A stretch of DNA of 23,147 nucleotides from Sphacelaria rigidula (taxonomy: Eukaryota > Phaeophyceae > Sphacelariales): positions 1 through 23,147 of the forward strand of contig CAXNAA020000284.1 in assembly GCA_964200075.2 (NCBI GenBank). The letters run 5' to 3'. Positions 8,226-20,400 of the stretch are shown piece after piece. The notes beneath the pieces are model-generated. The model ran no database searches. It saw only the letters and a list, made by a program, of their open reading frames with translations, and was not told where the DNA came from. The position numbers and the translations under genes are program-made. Numbering within the stretch: the first letter of the stretch is position 1; the number at the start of each line of letters is the position of its first letter.

Positions 8226-11200
8226 TAAGAGAACGCATGTATGAACTACCGTCCATCGATGCTGTCTAGAAGAGGGTAACCCGGCTGAGAACGGGTGAAT
8301 CTGTCTACCCCAATTCAGTCCTCACCCACAAGGATCTCCTCGGAGAAGCGACGGGGTAGCACTGGCCATCAGTTTGTAAGACGCTTTGGCCTACTGGCGT
8401 CCTGGCGCATGAGAGCTTGTGGCAGCGGGTTGCGATCGAACTTCGGAGGAACGGGAACTGATTCTGGCGGGGGGAATATTCTGACGAAAAACACACGTGT
8501 TTTCATCCCCCAAGTAACAGCAGCCAACCGAACGCTGTTTGGGCTGGGGTGACCGCTGTTGGCCATCATTGGAGCTAGCTGTCCAGGAGGACAAGCTGGG
8601 CACTCTTACACAAGCCCAGTATTTCAGGTGTGTGTCATATGAACCCGCAACAGCTATGATGTGAACACGCGCACTGGTTGAGCCACCCCCCACTTCACAC
8701 AGCTACACTGACTGTACTGTCGACGGTCTTGCACTAAACCGGCAGCTTCACCTCGCTGGCTGCCTTGTCACATAGCTACGTGGCTTTCAGCTAGTTGCAA
8801 CAGCCAGGTACCACGGTCCTTTCCTATTTGTGCACAGGTATGATTGCTTTGCAGAAAATCACAGACAGCTCATTCTGTACTAGCTGGGTATTTGGGTGTC
8901 TAGATATGGCGGGTAGGAACAAGGGAAGCACTGACCCTGCGAGTTGGAGTCCTAGAGGGCGGCGTATACACTTCGTCGAGCGTTGGCCCACTCCGGCCCC
9001 ACCCATGCGCACGGTACCGTAGCTAGCGCGTGCTAGGCTCGAGGGAAGTAATCCTGCCGACGACTTTGCTCGGTAGTGCATGCAATGAGCTTATGGTATG
9101 TCTTACGTGGGTGGATTCACGACGTTCGAAAATTCATCGCAACAATCCTGCATGACCGGATTTTTGCGGTCGACATCTCGACGTGTCACAGACAACAACA
9201 GTACAGTACAGTCAAAACGTGCGGTAGGCATGCTTTGTCTTGCTCCGTGCGGGGTGTAGAGCGACGATATAGTCGGGAGGCCTGATGGTCTACTCTCGAT
9301 ATTATTCGACCTCTGACGTGCAGTAAGACCCGTCGTGTTCTTTCGTGTACTCCGATGAGGGGATCGATCAACATCGTGAACTCGATGTGTGCATGTTCTA
9401 TTACAGTGAAGCATCTTTGATCCGGGCACCATGCGCACCTCCTAGGGAAGTTGACGGAGGAAAACACCCCGTGTCATGAGCTGGGCAACCTGAATTTGCC
9501 CGGGAATCAGGACACTCCATTCCCGAAACAACTAGTCGTTGGCTTTGCCTCACAACTTTTGAAGGGCGGTGTTGAACATCTTGGCGTGCACGGGGGGTAC
9601 CATACCCGTGACCTTCGTTACCATGGCTCCTGTTTTGAACTATTGAAGCAACTGTCTGTGCGACATGATGACCCGCAGTCAAACTACGAGCGGCCGGCGC
9701 ACAGTGTGAAGCTGCAGCAACAGAATAAAGCCTCCACAGTACAGCCGTGGCTAGCCACGGTTTCTCAGTTTGTGCTCGTTGTTTTTCAGGGACTGTGCTG
9801 TGCTGTGCTGTGCTGTGCTGTGCTGGTTATCCTGTACGGTCACTCCCCAGGGCTGATTTGCTCACGTGTTGGCGGTGTTCTCCCTTCCGTTCGGTCCGTT
9901 GCATCCGACCTAATCGTGAGTATGGTGAGCTTGTAGCGTGTCAAATCGCGGCGGCGTTGTTCATTTTCGGTCGGGACGGTTGCAGACGACACGGTAGCAA
10001 AAAAAAATCGTGCGACGACGCGCTCCACGTGGCGAGTGGCAGTAGTCCAAAATGTTCAAATCGTCGACTGACGTGACACGTGAAGAGTTATGCCAAGCTG
10101 ATGCAATCTGGTAACGTCCACTAACCTTTTCCTACCCTCCCTACCCCCCGGTTGAGCGCGACGTGGGCTTCATAATTCCAACAATCAGCCGCCTGACTGA
10201 TGTTTTATCATCACTAGATTACAATCTGATATATCTGGTTTGTGGTCAACCCGCACCATTCCCTCAAAAGCAAGCAAGTCAACCAACTTCATTTTCAGAG
10301 GGGTGGTGGCCGAAAAAATGGAAACTGCGACTTCGGATGGGGGACCTGGACCTGCTAGGAAGGAAGAGATATCCCAATAGCCGGGTGAAAGGGGAAATAG
10401 ATGCACAAAATTGCTCCTGTGGCAAGGCAATGAAGAGTAGAACACGGGGAATGATTGATTGACTGATTGATTGTCGCACTTCAACTGACCCCCCTTGTAT
10501 TCACCCGTGGTGATATGACAGACGTACCCGAGACGAAGCAAAACCGAACACTCGCGTAAGAAAAAGAAAACAGAAAAGGTACAGCAGAGCAGCAGAAGAG
10601 ACTAAAAAGAAACAAAAACAATACTGATGTATATGAATGGCCGGCGTTTACCACATGGCTGCGGTGGGGAAGGTCTTGGGCAAAAGCACACTCATGCCCA
10701 GCCGTGAAGAACGAAAGACCATGATGAATGCTGCTGCTCCATGCAGGGGCAGAATGTGAAATGTACATAAAGGAACGGGATGTGTCGAGAGGGAAATATG
10801 GAAAATGAACGGAGGGGGCATGGAATCGTTTGATACATTGGACAGTGGCGAGGAAGCGGTCGACATACTAGGAGATGGGCGGTGGCCGCAGACGGCGAAT
10901 CAAGGAGGGGGTAAGGTGTAAAAGGGTTTTGTGTGATGCATGGAAGGAACGTGACGAGCGCCCAGCTGTTGGAGGTGTCTCTATTAGGAATACGTGGTCA
11001 ATGGTCGAAAGACTAAAGCAACCAACAAACGAGTCCCCCCGCCTCCCCCCCCCCCGGTCAAATGTGGCCTTGTGTTGAGATTCCTTGTGCAGTGCAACGA
11101 CGGAGTGGTGTGCCACACATTGGAGTATGGTTCATGATTTGGGGATGCTTCCTCGTCGTAATACGTCGTACCTCAGCATTCCAAAAGTTGATAAAGGTCA

Positions 11201-11300
11201 GCTAGGTCGACATGCTGGGGGCGCACACCATTTTACAAAGCGAACGTCGCTCTCTGTCCCTTTTTGGCGCTGTTCATTCCCTTCCGGTGCTGTCTGCCTG
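8226..11300. other. long intergenic region, no gene supported
   Basis: About 3 kb without a supportable gene. The longest frame (9451-9936, 161 codons) crosses a CTGTG repeat and shows no recognisable domain. Smaller items are a CTGTG pentamer run (9793-9825) and a GATT-rich run near 10452-10471. The region upstream of 11300 should include the promoter of the dehydratase gene, but I see no clear TATA box or initiator. Confidence 0.5.
9793..9825 (+). repeat. (CTGTG)6 pentanucleotide repeat
   Basis: Six perfect CTGTG units are followed by CTG. This is a simple microsatellite in intergenic DNA. Confidence 0.9.
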
Positions 11301-11307
11301 CAGGAAA

Positions 11308-11482
11308 ATGGCGAAGGCAACGGCCACAGCAGCAGCCCTGCTGATGGCGGCGAGGGCCACGGGCTTCGTGGTACCATCGGGCACCGTACTCTCAGCTCTC
11401 GGAAACCATGCGTCGAAGGGCTTGCGCAAACCGTGTTCAACGTCCGCTTCATCTTCTCCCATGTATATGGATGCCTCTGAAG
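11308..11482 (+). CDS. ilvD: DHAD exon 1: signal peptide and transit region
   Basis: The ATG at 11308 (GAAAATGGCG) starts an Ala/Leu-rich signal peptide ending ...AARATG, then FVVPSG with Phe at +1, the diagnostic residue of stramenopile plastid presequences. A Ser/Lys/Arg-rich transit-peptide-like part follows to SSSP. The exon ends GAAG|gtgcac in phase 1, inferred from the frame needed by exon 2. An in-frame upstream ATG at 11212 is possible, but it would bury the signal peptide 32 residues in. A strong acceptor-like CTGTCTGCCTGCAG ends at 11303, five bases before the ATG. Confidence 0.8.
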
Positions 11483-14400
11483 GTGCACTCAACCCTTTTC
11501 TGCTGATGCCTGCCTTGGTGTTTTATCCAAAAAGATGTTGGTCCCGTGTGCCGCGCAATATGCCTGTGTTGTGGTCTGATGACTTCGCGTAATCTGTGCC
11601 GCTGAGGAAAAGCGGTCGAACGTGGGAGATTGGAAGAGAGTGGATTTTAGCGGCATGCTTTTCGAAGCACCTCAATCACCCGAGGATTACCCAAAGCGAA
11701 TGTGTGGAATTGGACTACAAAAGCAGCTCGTTGCCTCTCATTCCCCCTACTGGTATCAGTGTTCGAATCATGAAGCCATTGAAGTACGATACGCGGGACA
11801 GCTGAAGACATCATCTGGGGTCATGATTTATTTTAGGACCGCAGATGTCGGGGGATGTCACCCCTCTTTTAATAAGATCGATTTTGTTGATGGGAAAGAT
11901 TGAACCGTGGCAATATTGTCGTGAAGAGACGGCTAGCAGCGGAAAGTGTCCGATTAAGATGAGTTCCGATGTCAGCACGACCGCAATCTTTAAGAACATC
12001 GAGGCTAGAATAAAACATGACCAAACAAGTGTAATAATTTGACATCCCTACGGGTGGACAGTATCGTAAATAGTCCTTATAGCCCAAGATAGACGTAGTT
12101 TGCTTTTGATGTAGCTAGTATCCTAGGCGCGCAAATATTGTTGTATGTTCGGGTGACGTCTGACGTCCCGTGTGCCTACCTGCTCTCGGGAAAAATACTT
12201 TTGAATTATGAATCATGACTTATGAGGTATCTTGTATTTTGTTTTCATGTTCGGTGATCCAGGTGTCGAAGAAGGGGTGATACTCAACCGATTCTCTTCT
12301 AAGTTGACCCAGGTCAAGTCTCAGGGAGCGTCTCAGGCTATGCTGTTCGCCACAGGAATCACCAAGGATGACATGAACAAAGCCCAGGTATGCGCCGATG
12401 CTCCCAGGCGGATGTCACGATAGTTACCATTTGCCCTCTCTCGCAGTTCGCCTGCTTCTGTCATGAAAACACACGTGAAACTACCGGCTCATTAGAAGGT
12501 ACCCCAGCCAGGTGGAGTCTGACCCCAAAAGGGAATACCGCGAGGAAAGTATAGAGGGCTAAGCTTTCGATAGGTACTACCGTATTGCCGCTGAAGTCGT
12601 CGACATCCCCGTTCGGTTCGTCCTTCGAGCTGACATTATCACACCCCGGATGAGGGCAGTAGATCATTTTGTCAAGAAGTGTACTGCGTACAGTATCGAC
12701 TAATTGCGTCTACAATAGTGCAATGGACAAAAGACATCATACTGTACGCAGTACATTTTGTGGCAACGTAACCATTCGTCATCATTCAGGGCGTGGATAT
12801 CATACGCACTGGAAAATAACACCAGCAACGTGCTTGAATTTCGTAGCGTTTTCCTCTGAAAAAAATACGAGCCTGATACTCTATGGCTGCTGTCTCCTGA
12901 CTATCGCTGCTCAATGCCCCTCGTGCACCGATCATTGTCTAAGTGCAGATGGTCACTGATGTGTGTCTGACTATCTCAGTCCCTACTCTGTCGACCTTTC
13001 GCGTTCTTTGCTGAACGGGTGTTCTCAAGGTTGGTATCTCCAGCGTGTGGTTCGAGGGAAACCCGTGCAACATGCATCTGCTCGACCTGGCCCAAGAGGT
13101 GGGTGACCTTGGTTTCTTGTTGGTTTCCCGTAGGCACCAAGCCGCTTGCATACACGGCCTCGCATACACCCCATCGGTTGACGCTCTCTGCTTCAATTCT
13201 CGGTAGCCTGAAGTTCAAAGCCCCCCAGCGTTTGCGAAAAGGGCCCGGATCGCAGCAAGGGAAACGTGTGAGTGTCATACACGATCGCGATGTCAGGGTT
13301 TCGGAACAAGGTGTCGCGTGTATGGGATGTATGTGGACTTGTTTGGCATGAACTTGTTGCGCTCATTGGTCGATTGATCCGTTGTCGCACACTGAGTGAT
13401 ACCCGAGGAAGTTATTCATGCCGTACTCATTTTACAGAGGATACGAGATGGGCGTAGTGTACTCAAGGTGAAGAAGAACGGAACTGCTTGCTGAAGAGAA
13501 CAGAGAGCAGGCGCAGACAAAAGGAGGAGTTAACTGATGGAAAAAAAAAAAAAACGATGTGTGTGTGTGTGTGTCTGCGTGTGTGTGTTTCTTTTATTCT
13601 TAGCAATACTATGAAAACATGGCACAGTTAGTCTGCCGTCACTCACGCGTCCATGTCGATGAGCGAGGCGGTAACCAACGGAGACTGTTTGACGTCAGCG
13701 AAAGCATCACGTTTTCGCATCTTGCTCGATTTGTCCTGTACCGGCCTCTTGGTGAAGACTCTTGGTGAAGAGATGCGTGACCCGGGATGGCGACACTTTT
13801 TTTTTGTAATCATTTTCCTTTATGGTTGCTGGTCTTCAAAGGATGGTCCGGTCTACGGTCTCATCATGATGGTTGATTATTACGTGAACTATGTCATCAC
13901 TGGGCTGAGCTGCTCGCTGTGCCACTCGCCATGCTCCCATAAACAGGCGAAGCAAGGCGTCGTCGAGTCGGGAATGGTTGGCTACCGATTCAACACCATC
14001 GGCGTGTCAGACGGCATCTCCATGGGTACTAAAGGTGATGATGCCTTGTATCTGTGCACGCTTGCACCCAACGAAATTTTTTGGTAGTGCAGCAGTCATG
14101 CTGAGCAGAGCTACCTGCCTTTTTGCCAGGTCATGTCTATGGTAAAAAGCTTACTCGACCAGTGGTCGGATCTGGAACCTGAAGTCGACGGGGTACAGCA
14201 TGCGTGACTTTTGCTTCTTCGTGAGAAGGTGTCATCATCGGAGCTCTTGACAATTTTCACCCAGGTGTTCGACTTTTTTGTGTGGGTGCATTACCAAAGG
14301 AGATGTTCGTGTTCCCGAGGGTCCTTCTCGTGTCTCTTCCATTCCTCTGCGCATGTACACGAACACAACCGTTGCATGATGTGTCGACAGGGGCTTGGGT

Positions 14401-17400
14401 ACTGTACAGATGGTCTCGTCAATAGTCCGTCAGCACGGATGACCCAGTTTTTACGCGAACGATCGGAAATCAAACAACAACATAAGCAACAATCGCAACC
14501 CTCGCCGTGACCCTGGGGAACCTGACCTAACACGATGCACTGGGGACATGTGTGCGCGACAGAGAGTTGAAGCAGTATTCTCACCCTTCCGCACCTTGCG
14601 CTCTGTACCCTCTGTACCCTCTGTACCCGATCCCTTGTGTTGATAGGCATGTCTTTTTCGTTGCAGTCCCGAGACGTGATCGCTGACTCCATCGAAACTG
14701 TCATGGGCGGTCAGTGGTACGACGCTAACATCGCCATTCCGGGGTGTGACAAGAACATGCCTGGCTGTCTCATAGCTATGGGCAGACTCAATCGTCCCGC
14801 CATCATGGTAAGCTGCCGCTTTTGCTTTTGCTTGTTTCCGTCAGCATTTCTATGCAGGAGATTGGATGCTCGTCCTAGAGTTTCGGCAACTCTGCCGGCG
14901 AGTGGATACCGTTTGAGTCCACCGTATTTTGTGAGGAGATTTACAACGCTCGTTGCAGCTTTTGAAGTCGCGTCCAGTATGGTTCGCTTCAAGAGTCAAT
15001 GCGAATGGATTTGTAGTGATTTTGATGCTGTGTGAGCTCTCGACAAACTCGACATGACCCTCTTTCAGTCAGCAGTTTCTGTCACTGTCGTGGGACTTGC
15101 AATAGATCTCACGCTAGCTGACGCTAGCTTTCAACGCGCACTTGGAACGTATGTTGATGGATTGACTCACCAAGGTAACAAGTTGTTGCTACCCTCAGTT
15201 TATTTCCGTTGTCAACCTATAATCCCCCCCCCCCTCCCGCCCACTCCTTTCTCGGGAAGAGTCCGTGGTGTCAAGGATCAATCCATATCTCCCCCGACAC
15301 ACGCCTTACACTTTGTTATTGCGGATTAGATCATCACCACCATATCCGTACCGCGTCAAATGTCATCAAACACACTCAGCCGAACAGCTGTGTTTGATAC
15401 TCACATACATCCTCACGCTTTTAAGGGGGGAAATCAAGTCTTTGTCACAAACAAGCTAAGCTAGACGCACCCAGAGGGAATCGAACCCGCTTTTCTCCTG
15501 CTGTAGTGCCCTAATGCTGAGATGTGACAGCTGTACCTGTACCATTGATCTCCACACCGCCAGGGCGCGGTTCTATTGCAGTGGGGACAAGCTCCGTCAT
15601 CATGAGCGTTGCTGTCTTGGAAAGCGCGAGGAAAGTTGGGAATAATTACTCGAAGCAAAGGTTCCAACGTGACATGCATTGACATACATCAGCATTGCGA
15701 TATGGCATCATCCATAGAGGAAAGCCTTGCCTTATTTTTCGGATCATGACCAGGTGTACGGCGGAACAATCCGTGCCGGCAAGACGACAGGATTCGACCA
15801 GCTTGACATCGTTTCAGCCTTCCAGGCCTATGGAGAATTCGCGTACGATAGGATAACTGAGGTGAGTGAGACACGTTGCCAAGCCGGGAAAAGGGAATGA
15901 TGCACGGGTCGCAATCGTCCGGTGTCAGGACTCATGATGTTCGCGGCTTACGACGTGTGCACCAAAAGCTCTTCCCATCGTGGATCCGGCTTTTAGGGTC
16001 GTCTCCCTACCCAGTAAGCGACCCCATTTCGTTGCTCAATCACAAAATCGCGAACGTTTGGCGTTTGTGGTGTGTACCCGTTTGTTGTAGAGTGTATCTT
16101 ATTTCGTCTCTCCCCTCTCGAGTTTCCTTTGGTAACAGCGAGGGTGTTTGCGTTTGGCTGGCGTTGGGGACGTTCATGTTGTGACCAGGGCGACATCCCT
16201 CGTTGATGCTGATCATTTAGTGTTGTTGCTACTGTTTTTCGCACTGGCGTTTCCCTAGAAATCTGGTGTCCTTGGTCACAAAGCCGTGGCATGAGAGGCA
16301 GAATGGAAGGAGAAATGAAAACTACGCCCACGAACAGGAAAGCCCGGCGCCCCCAAGAGCGGGTTCCTACACTCACGTCAGCAAGAAGAGAAAATAAAAA
16401 TGCAAAAGAATACTTACGTACGACTCAGAATGATGAGCGAAAATGATGAGCGAAAAAAAAAAGTGGTCGGCTAGTACATGGTGATTTAGTATACGATAGA
16501 TGGGGCATGAGAGGCCGAAAAGGCTGAATGGGGAAACTTCACAGGTCCGCATTTCGAACAATACAATATAGTATAGTAGTGTTGGCGTCTCTCAATCGGA
16601 GCAATCCGTGACGACATGATTGCATGATGACATGCTGGGATGGATGTCGTGCCACCGAACCAAAAAATGTGAAAAGGGGAGGAAACCGTTGAACGTTCCC
16701 TCCTTCGTCGACACACCCAACTCTGACCGGCGGTTTGAAAAAGGTTAATCTGTCGTTGTCCACCGCGTGAACTCGATCTTTTTCAGGAACAACGTCAAGA
16801 CATTGTCGAACACGCTTGTCCCGGACCCGGCGCGTGCGGGGGTATGTACACCGCCAACACCATGGCCAGCGCTATCGAGGTGACATGTCGTTGTTTTCTT
16901 ATGACGGAAACTGGTGACAGCCGGAGGGATACCTTGGAACGTGTATGGGTGACATATTCACACGTCTTCACTCTTGTGCAGTTATGGGAATCACGGTTTG
17001 ATATATTAAGATAGGATATCCAGATATTGCGCACGAACGAGTTGAAGACAAGGACGTTCAATGTACAGAAATTTCGGATGCATTGTTAGCCTCCGCTTGA
17101 AAAAAAAATCGCCTTGGGACCATGTGAGAATCGGAAACTGTTTTTCAGCTCGACCAATCGTGCTTTGGATATGTTTTCTGTGGACACCACGGGGTTTGTC
17201 CGTGCATCGCGATCCTCTCTTTCCAGTCTCTCACGCTGCTAACATCCCAGAGTAATGTTCTGGTGTAGATGGTTCGCTTTCTTGTCTCCCGAATTCGTTC
17301 GCCTCCTCTCCGCCGTGCTTTGCTTCTCTACACTCATGCCTCAAGTGTGTGTTAGCATGGTATCCCATTCCGCTGTTTCTTTTGGTGCTTACGTTCGCCT

Positions 17401-20400
17401 TGCCTTTGACTTTTTAATGTTTCACTGTGGGGGGGGCTCTCCTTTGTCAGGCGCTGGGCATGAGTCTGCCATACTCATCGTCCACACCTGCCGACGACCC
17501 GATGAAGAAGGAGGAGTGCCACAAAGCCGCCGCTGCTGTCCGGAACATGTTGGAAAAGGTATGCCACAAGAAGCACGAGCACATGCTATCAAATGACGCG
17601 CATATATGTATATATATGCGATAAGACGCGAGGTGAGGTGTGCTATTACCCCGAGACCAAGGTGTTGTAAAATGACTGAATCACTCGCAGTGCGTAAAAC
17701 ATTTATGTATAGCGCCCCAACCTTATGCCACCGATCTCGCGCATTTTGAGCACAAGAGCCATCGACATATGCGTACCTCGGGTCGTTCTTAACGATGGAA
17801 ACAGAGTCATTTTTCCACACATGCACGTTTTCCATGCACACTTTCAATTTCTTTCTATTTTTGCTATCGATGGAAAGCGAGGTCATTTTTTACACATAAT
17901 TCAGGCTGCCCACGCATGCTTTCCATTTCGTTACAGTTTTTTCCCACGATGGAAAGCGAGGTCATTTTTTACACATAATTCAGGCTGTCCACGCACGCTT
18001 TCCACTCCGTTACAGTTTTTTCCTACGATGGAAAGCGAGGTCATTTTTTACACATACTTCAGGCTGTCCACGCACGCTCTCCATTTCGTTACAGTTTTTT
18101 CCCACGATGGAAAGCGAGGTCATTTTTTACACATAATTCAGGCTGTCCACGCACGCTTTCCATTCCGTTACAGTTTTTTCCTACGATGGAAAGCGAGGTC
18201 ATTTTTTACACATACTTCAGGCTGTCCACGCACGCTCTCCATTTCGTTACAGTTTTTTCCTACGATGGAAAGCAAGGTCATTTTTTCCACATATGCAGGT
18301 TGTCCACCCACACTCCATTTTACTTCATCTTTTTTCGAAAATGCGCTCGTTTTCCCCCCCCATCCCAATGCTCACTTTTCTTACCAGATTCTGAAAGTGG
18401 AAACCCCCACAAATCAGCGCTGCCGCTTTGTCTCTCGCAATCTTGGGCACCACGTACAGCCTGGGTACTACCCTCAACATGTTTACGCTGCATGTAGATA
18501 TGATCTTGCTGTCTCCGGAGGGTTGCCATGATGTTATTTTGTTATTAGGCGGGTGACACGGTGTAATGAGATGCGAGATGTACAACGGTGGACCCAAACC
18601 TTTCTGGCACGACATATCGTTCTTCTCCTGTTCTTCCCGAGGGGAGATAGAAAAGGTTTTGACAAGTTTCCAAAAACTCCCTCCACCGTAAAAATGCGAG
18701 CTTTACTCGGAGCTGATTTGGTGGTTATGAGCAGAAACAGCACGTCGGGGCCATGGTTCGGAAGTGCCGCCGGTGTACACTTGCGTTGGCGTGTTCTAGC
18801 CATCCATGGGTTGAAGCTGTAGCTCCAGTTCTTCGCGGTGCCTTTCCTTTCCCTGCCTGCTTGTTTTTTGTTTGGTTTTTGTCATTGCTATGTTTTGTTC
18901 CGTCTTTTCTGTCAGCTTACTTGCTTATCCCTTGTTCATTTCGTTGTTTTGGCTTCCGCTCGTCCTGGTTTTCGGCGAGCATTCCCGTTTTGTTTTGCCT
19001 TACCTTGGCTACAGAACGTCAATCTTGTGAGCACCACCGTGTCTCTGACAAATGACTCAATGTACGACATCCGATTCAGTCCATCAGTGATACCATCAGA
19101 TCACAGGTACACCCCCTGTCCTCATGGGTGCATCAGACGGTTGACGACAGCTCTACCCGGTATTTTGCCATGCTGTATTCCTCTCCACGACTCTTCTCTG
19201 CTGCGCTAGGCGGTACTCGTTGCCGAAATAGCTTTTTTTTTTTGGCGACTGTCTACTATCACCTCCAACGCCTGTTGTCTCCACCACCTTTCCCCCGTCA
19301 ACTATTGCAGGACCTGAAGCCCAAGGACATCGTGAGCCGCGCGTCGTTCGAGAACGCCATGGTGACCGTCATGGCGCTGGGGGGCTCCACCAATGCCGTC
19401 CTGCACCTGATCGCCATGGCGAAGGCGTTCGACATCGAACTCACCATCGACGACTTCCAGAAAGTGCGTGCTCTTTGCAACGGTTCGCTTCTCTTCCCAA
19501 TGTTGAAAACAAGAGAAAAAAAGCACTGCAGAAATAAAACTTGGCTTGTGTAGTCGTGGAAGCGAACCCGGGAGCATCGTCTGATCTCTAATCCATCGCT
19601 GGGTACGAGAACCTTCCCTGCGATTTATTCCCGAGTATTGGATCATGGATGATGACTACTGTTTTCGTTTTTTGGAGTTTTCACGAGACGGGATCCTCAA
19701 CTTGGAAACCAATGAGATGAAGTTGTCTTCACCGGAGGTCGAAGCCAACACAAGCAGCACCGACCGACAATGTAGCAGGGTATCCAACAGGGCTTGATTC
19801 TTGTGTCTGATACGGCGTAATGCGTGCGTTGCGCCAGCACTAGAGCAGGAATCGTGCTGGTATATTCAAAATAGGGATGACTGAATGATGACCAAGTAGA
19901 ACTGTCACCGATTATTTTTGTTTTTCTGGTGAATGGTGTAGGATCATCACAATTGACATCACAATTGACATCACCATCACCAACCAGGTATTGCTTGCAA
20001 GTTGAGCTCACACACTTCCCACCAATTGCCATGCTGTACATTCTGCTACTGGGTTACTCGTATCCAGATTAGCGAAAGTATATCTTGTCCCGACATATGT
20101 AGCGAAGCGTTTCGCCAGACGAAGAATCAGAAGGTGTCACCAGATGGAACAAAATTACGCCGCACAGTGCTTGACGTTAGCTTCTCGCGCAAGACGTGCA
20201 GTTTTCGACCGCAGAGGGGTCGTCCCACTTGAGATGAACCCCAAAGGTGTTGGCGTTGTTTTGGATTTGTTGGAATTGTTGTTGGTGTTGGAAGTCACGA
20301 TACCGCAACAACAAGAACGGCCTGGCAACGAGCATCGTGTGCATTTCAACACATACCTAGACCTAGGGCAATGGCCTATAAAAGGTAAAGGTACCAAAAA

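Noticed and set aside
9283-9404. Possible solo LTR: GGTCTACTCTCG resembles the copia LTR start, and the stretch runs TG to CA
   Set aside because: Only about 12 contiguous bases match, the remainder does not align, 120 bp is too short, and there is no flanking duplication.
9451-9936. 161-codon forward frame between the elements and the dehydratase gene
   Set aside because: No recognisable domain; it starts within low-information sequence and runs through a CTGTG microsatellite coding for Cys/Ala/Val/Leu. Without transcript or homology support I do not call it a gene.
11622-11903. 93-codon frame in DHAD intron 1
   Set aside because: No family resemblance and it is bounded by the intron. Its length is within chance.
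13653-14087. 144-codon forward frame overlapping DHAD exon 4
   Set aside because: Only 13947-14034 encodes conserved DHAD sequence. The rest is intron read through by chance.
16179-16281. Short inverted repeat TTGTGACCA in intron 6
   Set aside because: Only nine perfect bases and a gapped extension; within chance for this length.
17794-18337. CRISPR-like array
   Set aside because: Units are contiguous tandem repeats without unique spacers, in a spliced eukaryotic gene.
17725-18531. 268-codon forward open frame, the longest in the window
   Set aside because: It exists because the 79-bp minisatellite lacks stop codons in all three forward frames. The repeat unit is not a multiple of three, so the peptide cycles through three frames, and the frame lies in DHAD intron 8.
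19557-19640. tRNA-like B-box resemblance on the minus strand (GGTTCGCTTCC)
   Set aside because: The T stem does not pair, and no A box or acceptor partner could be placed.
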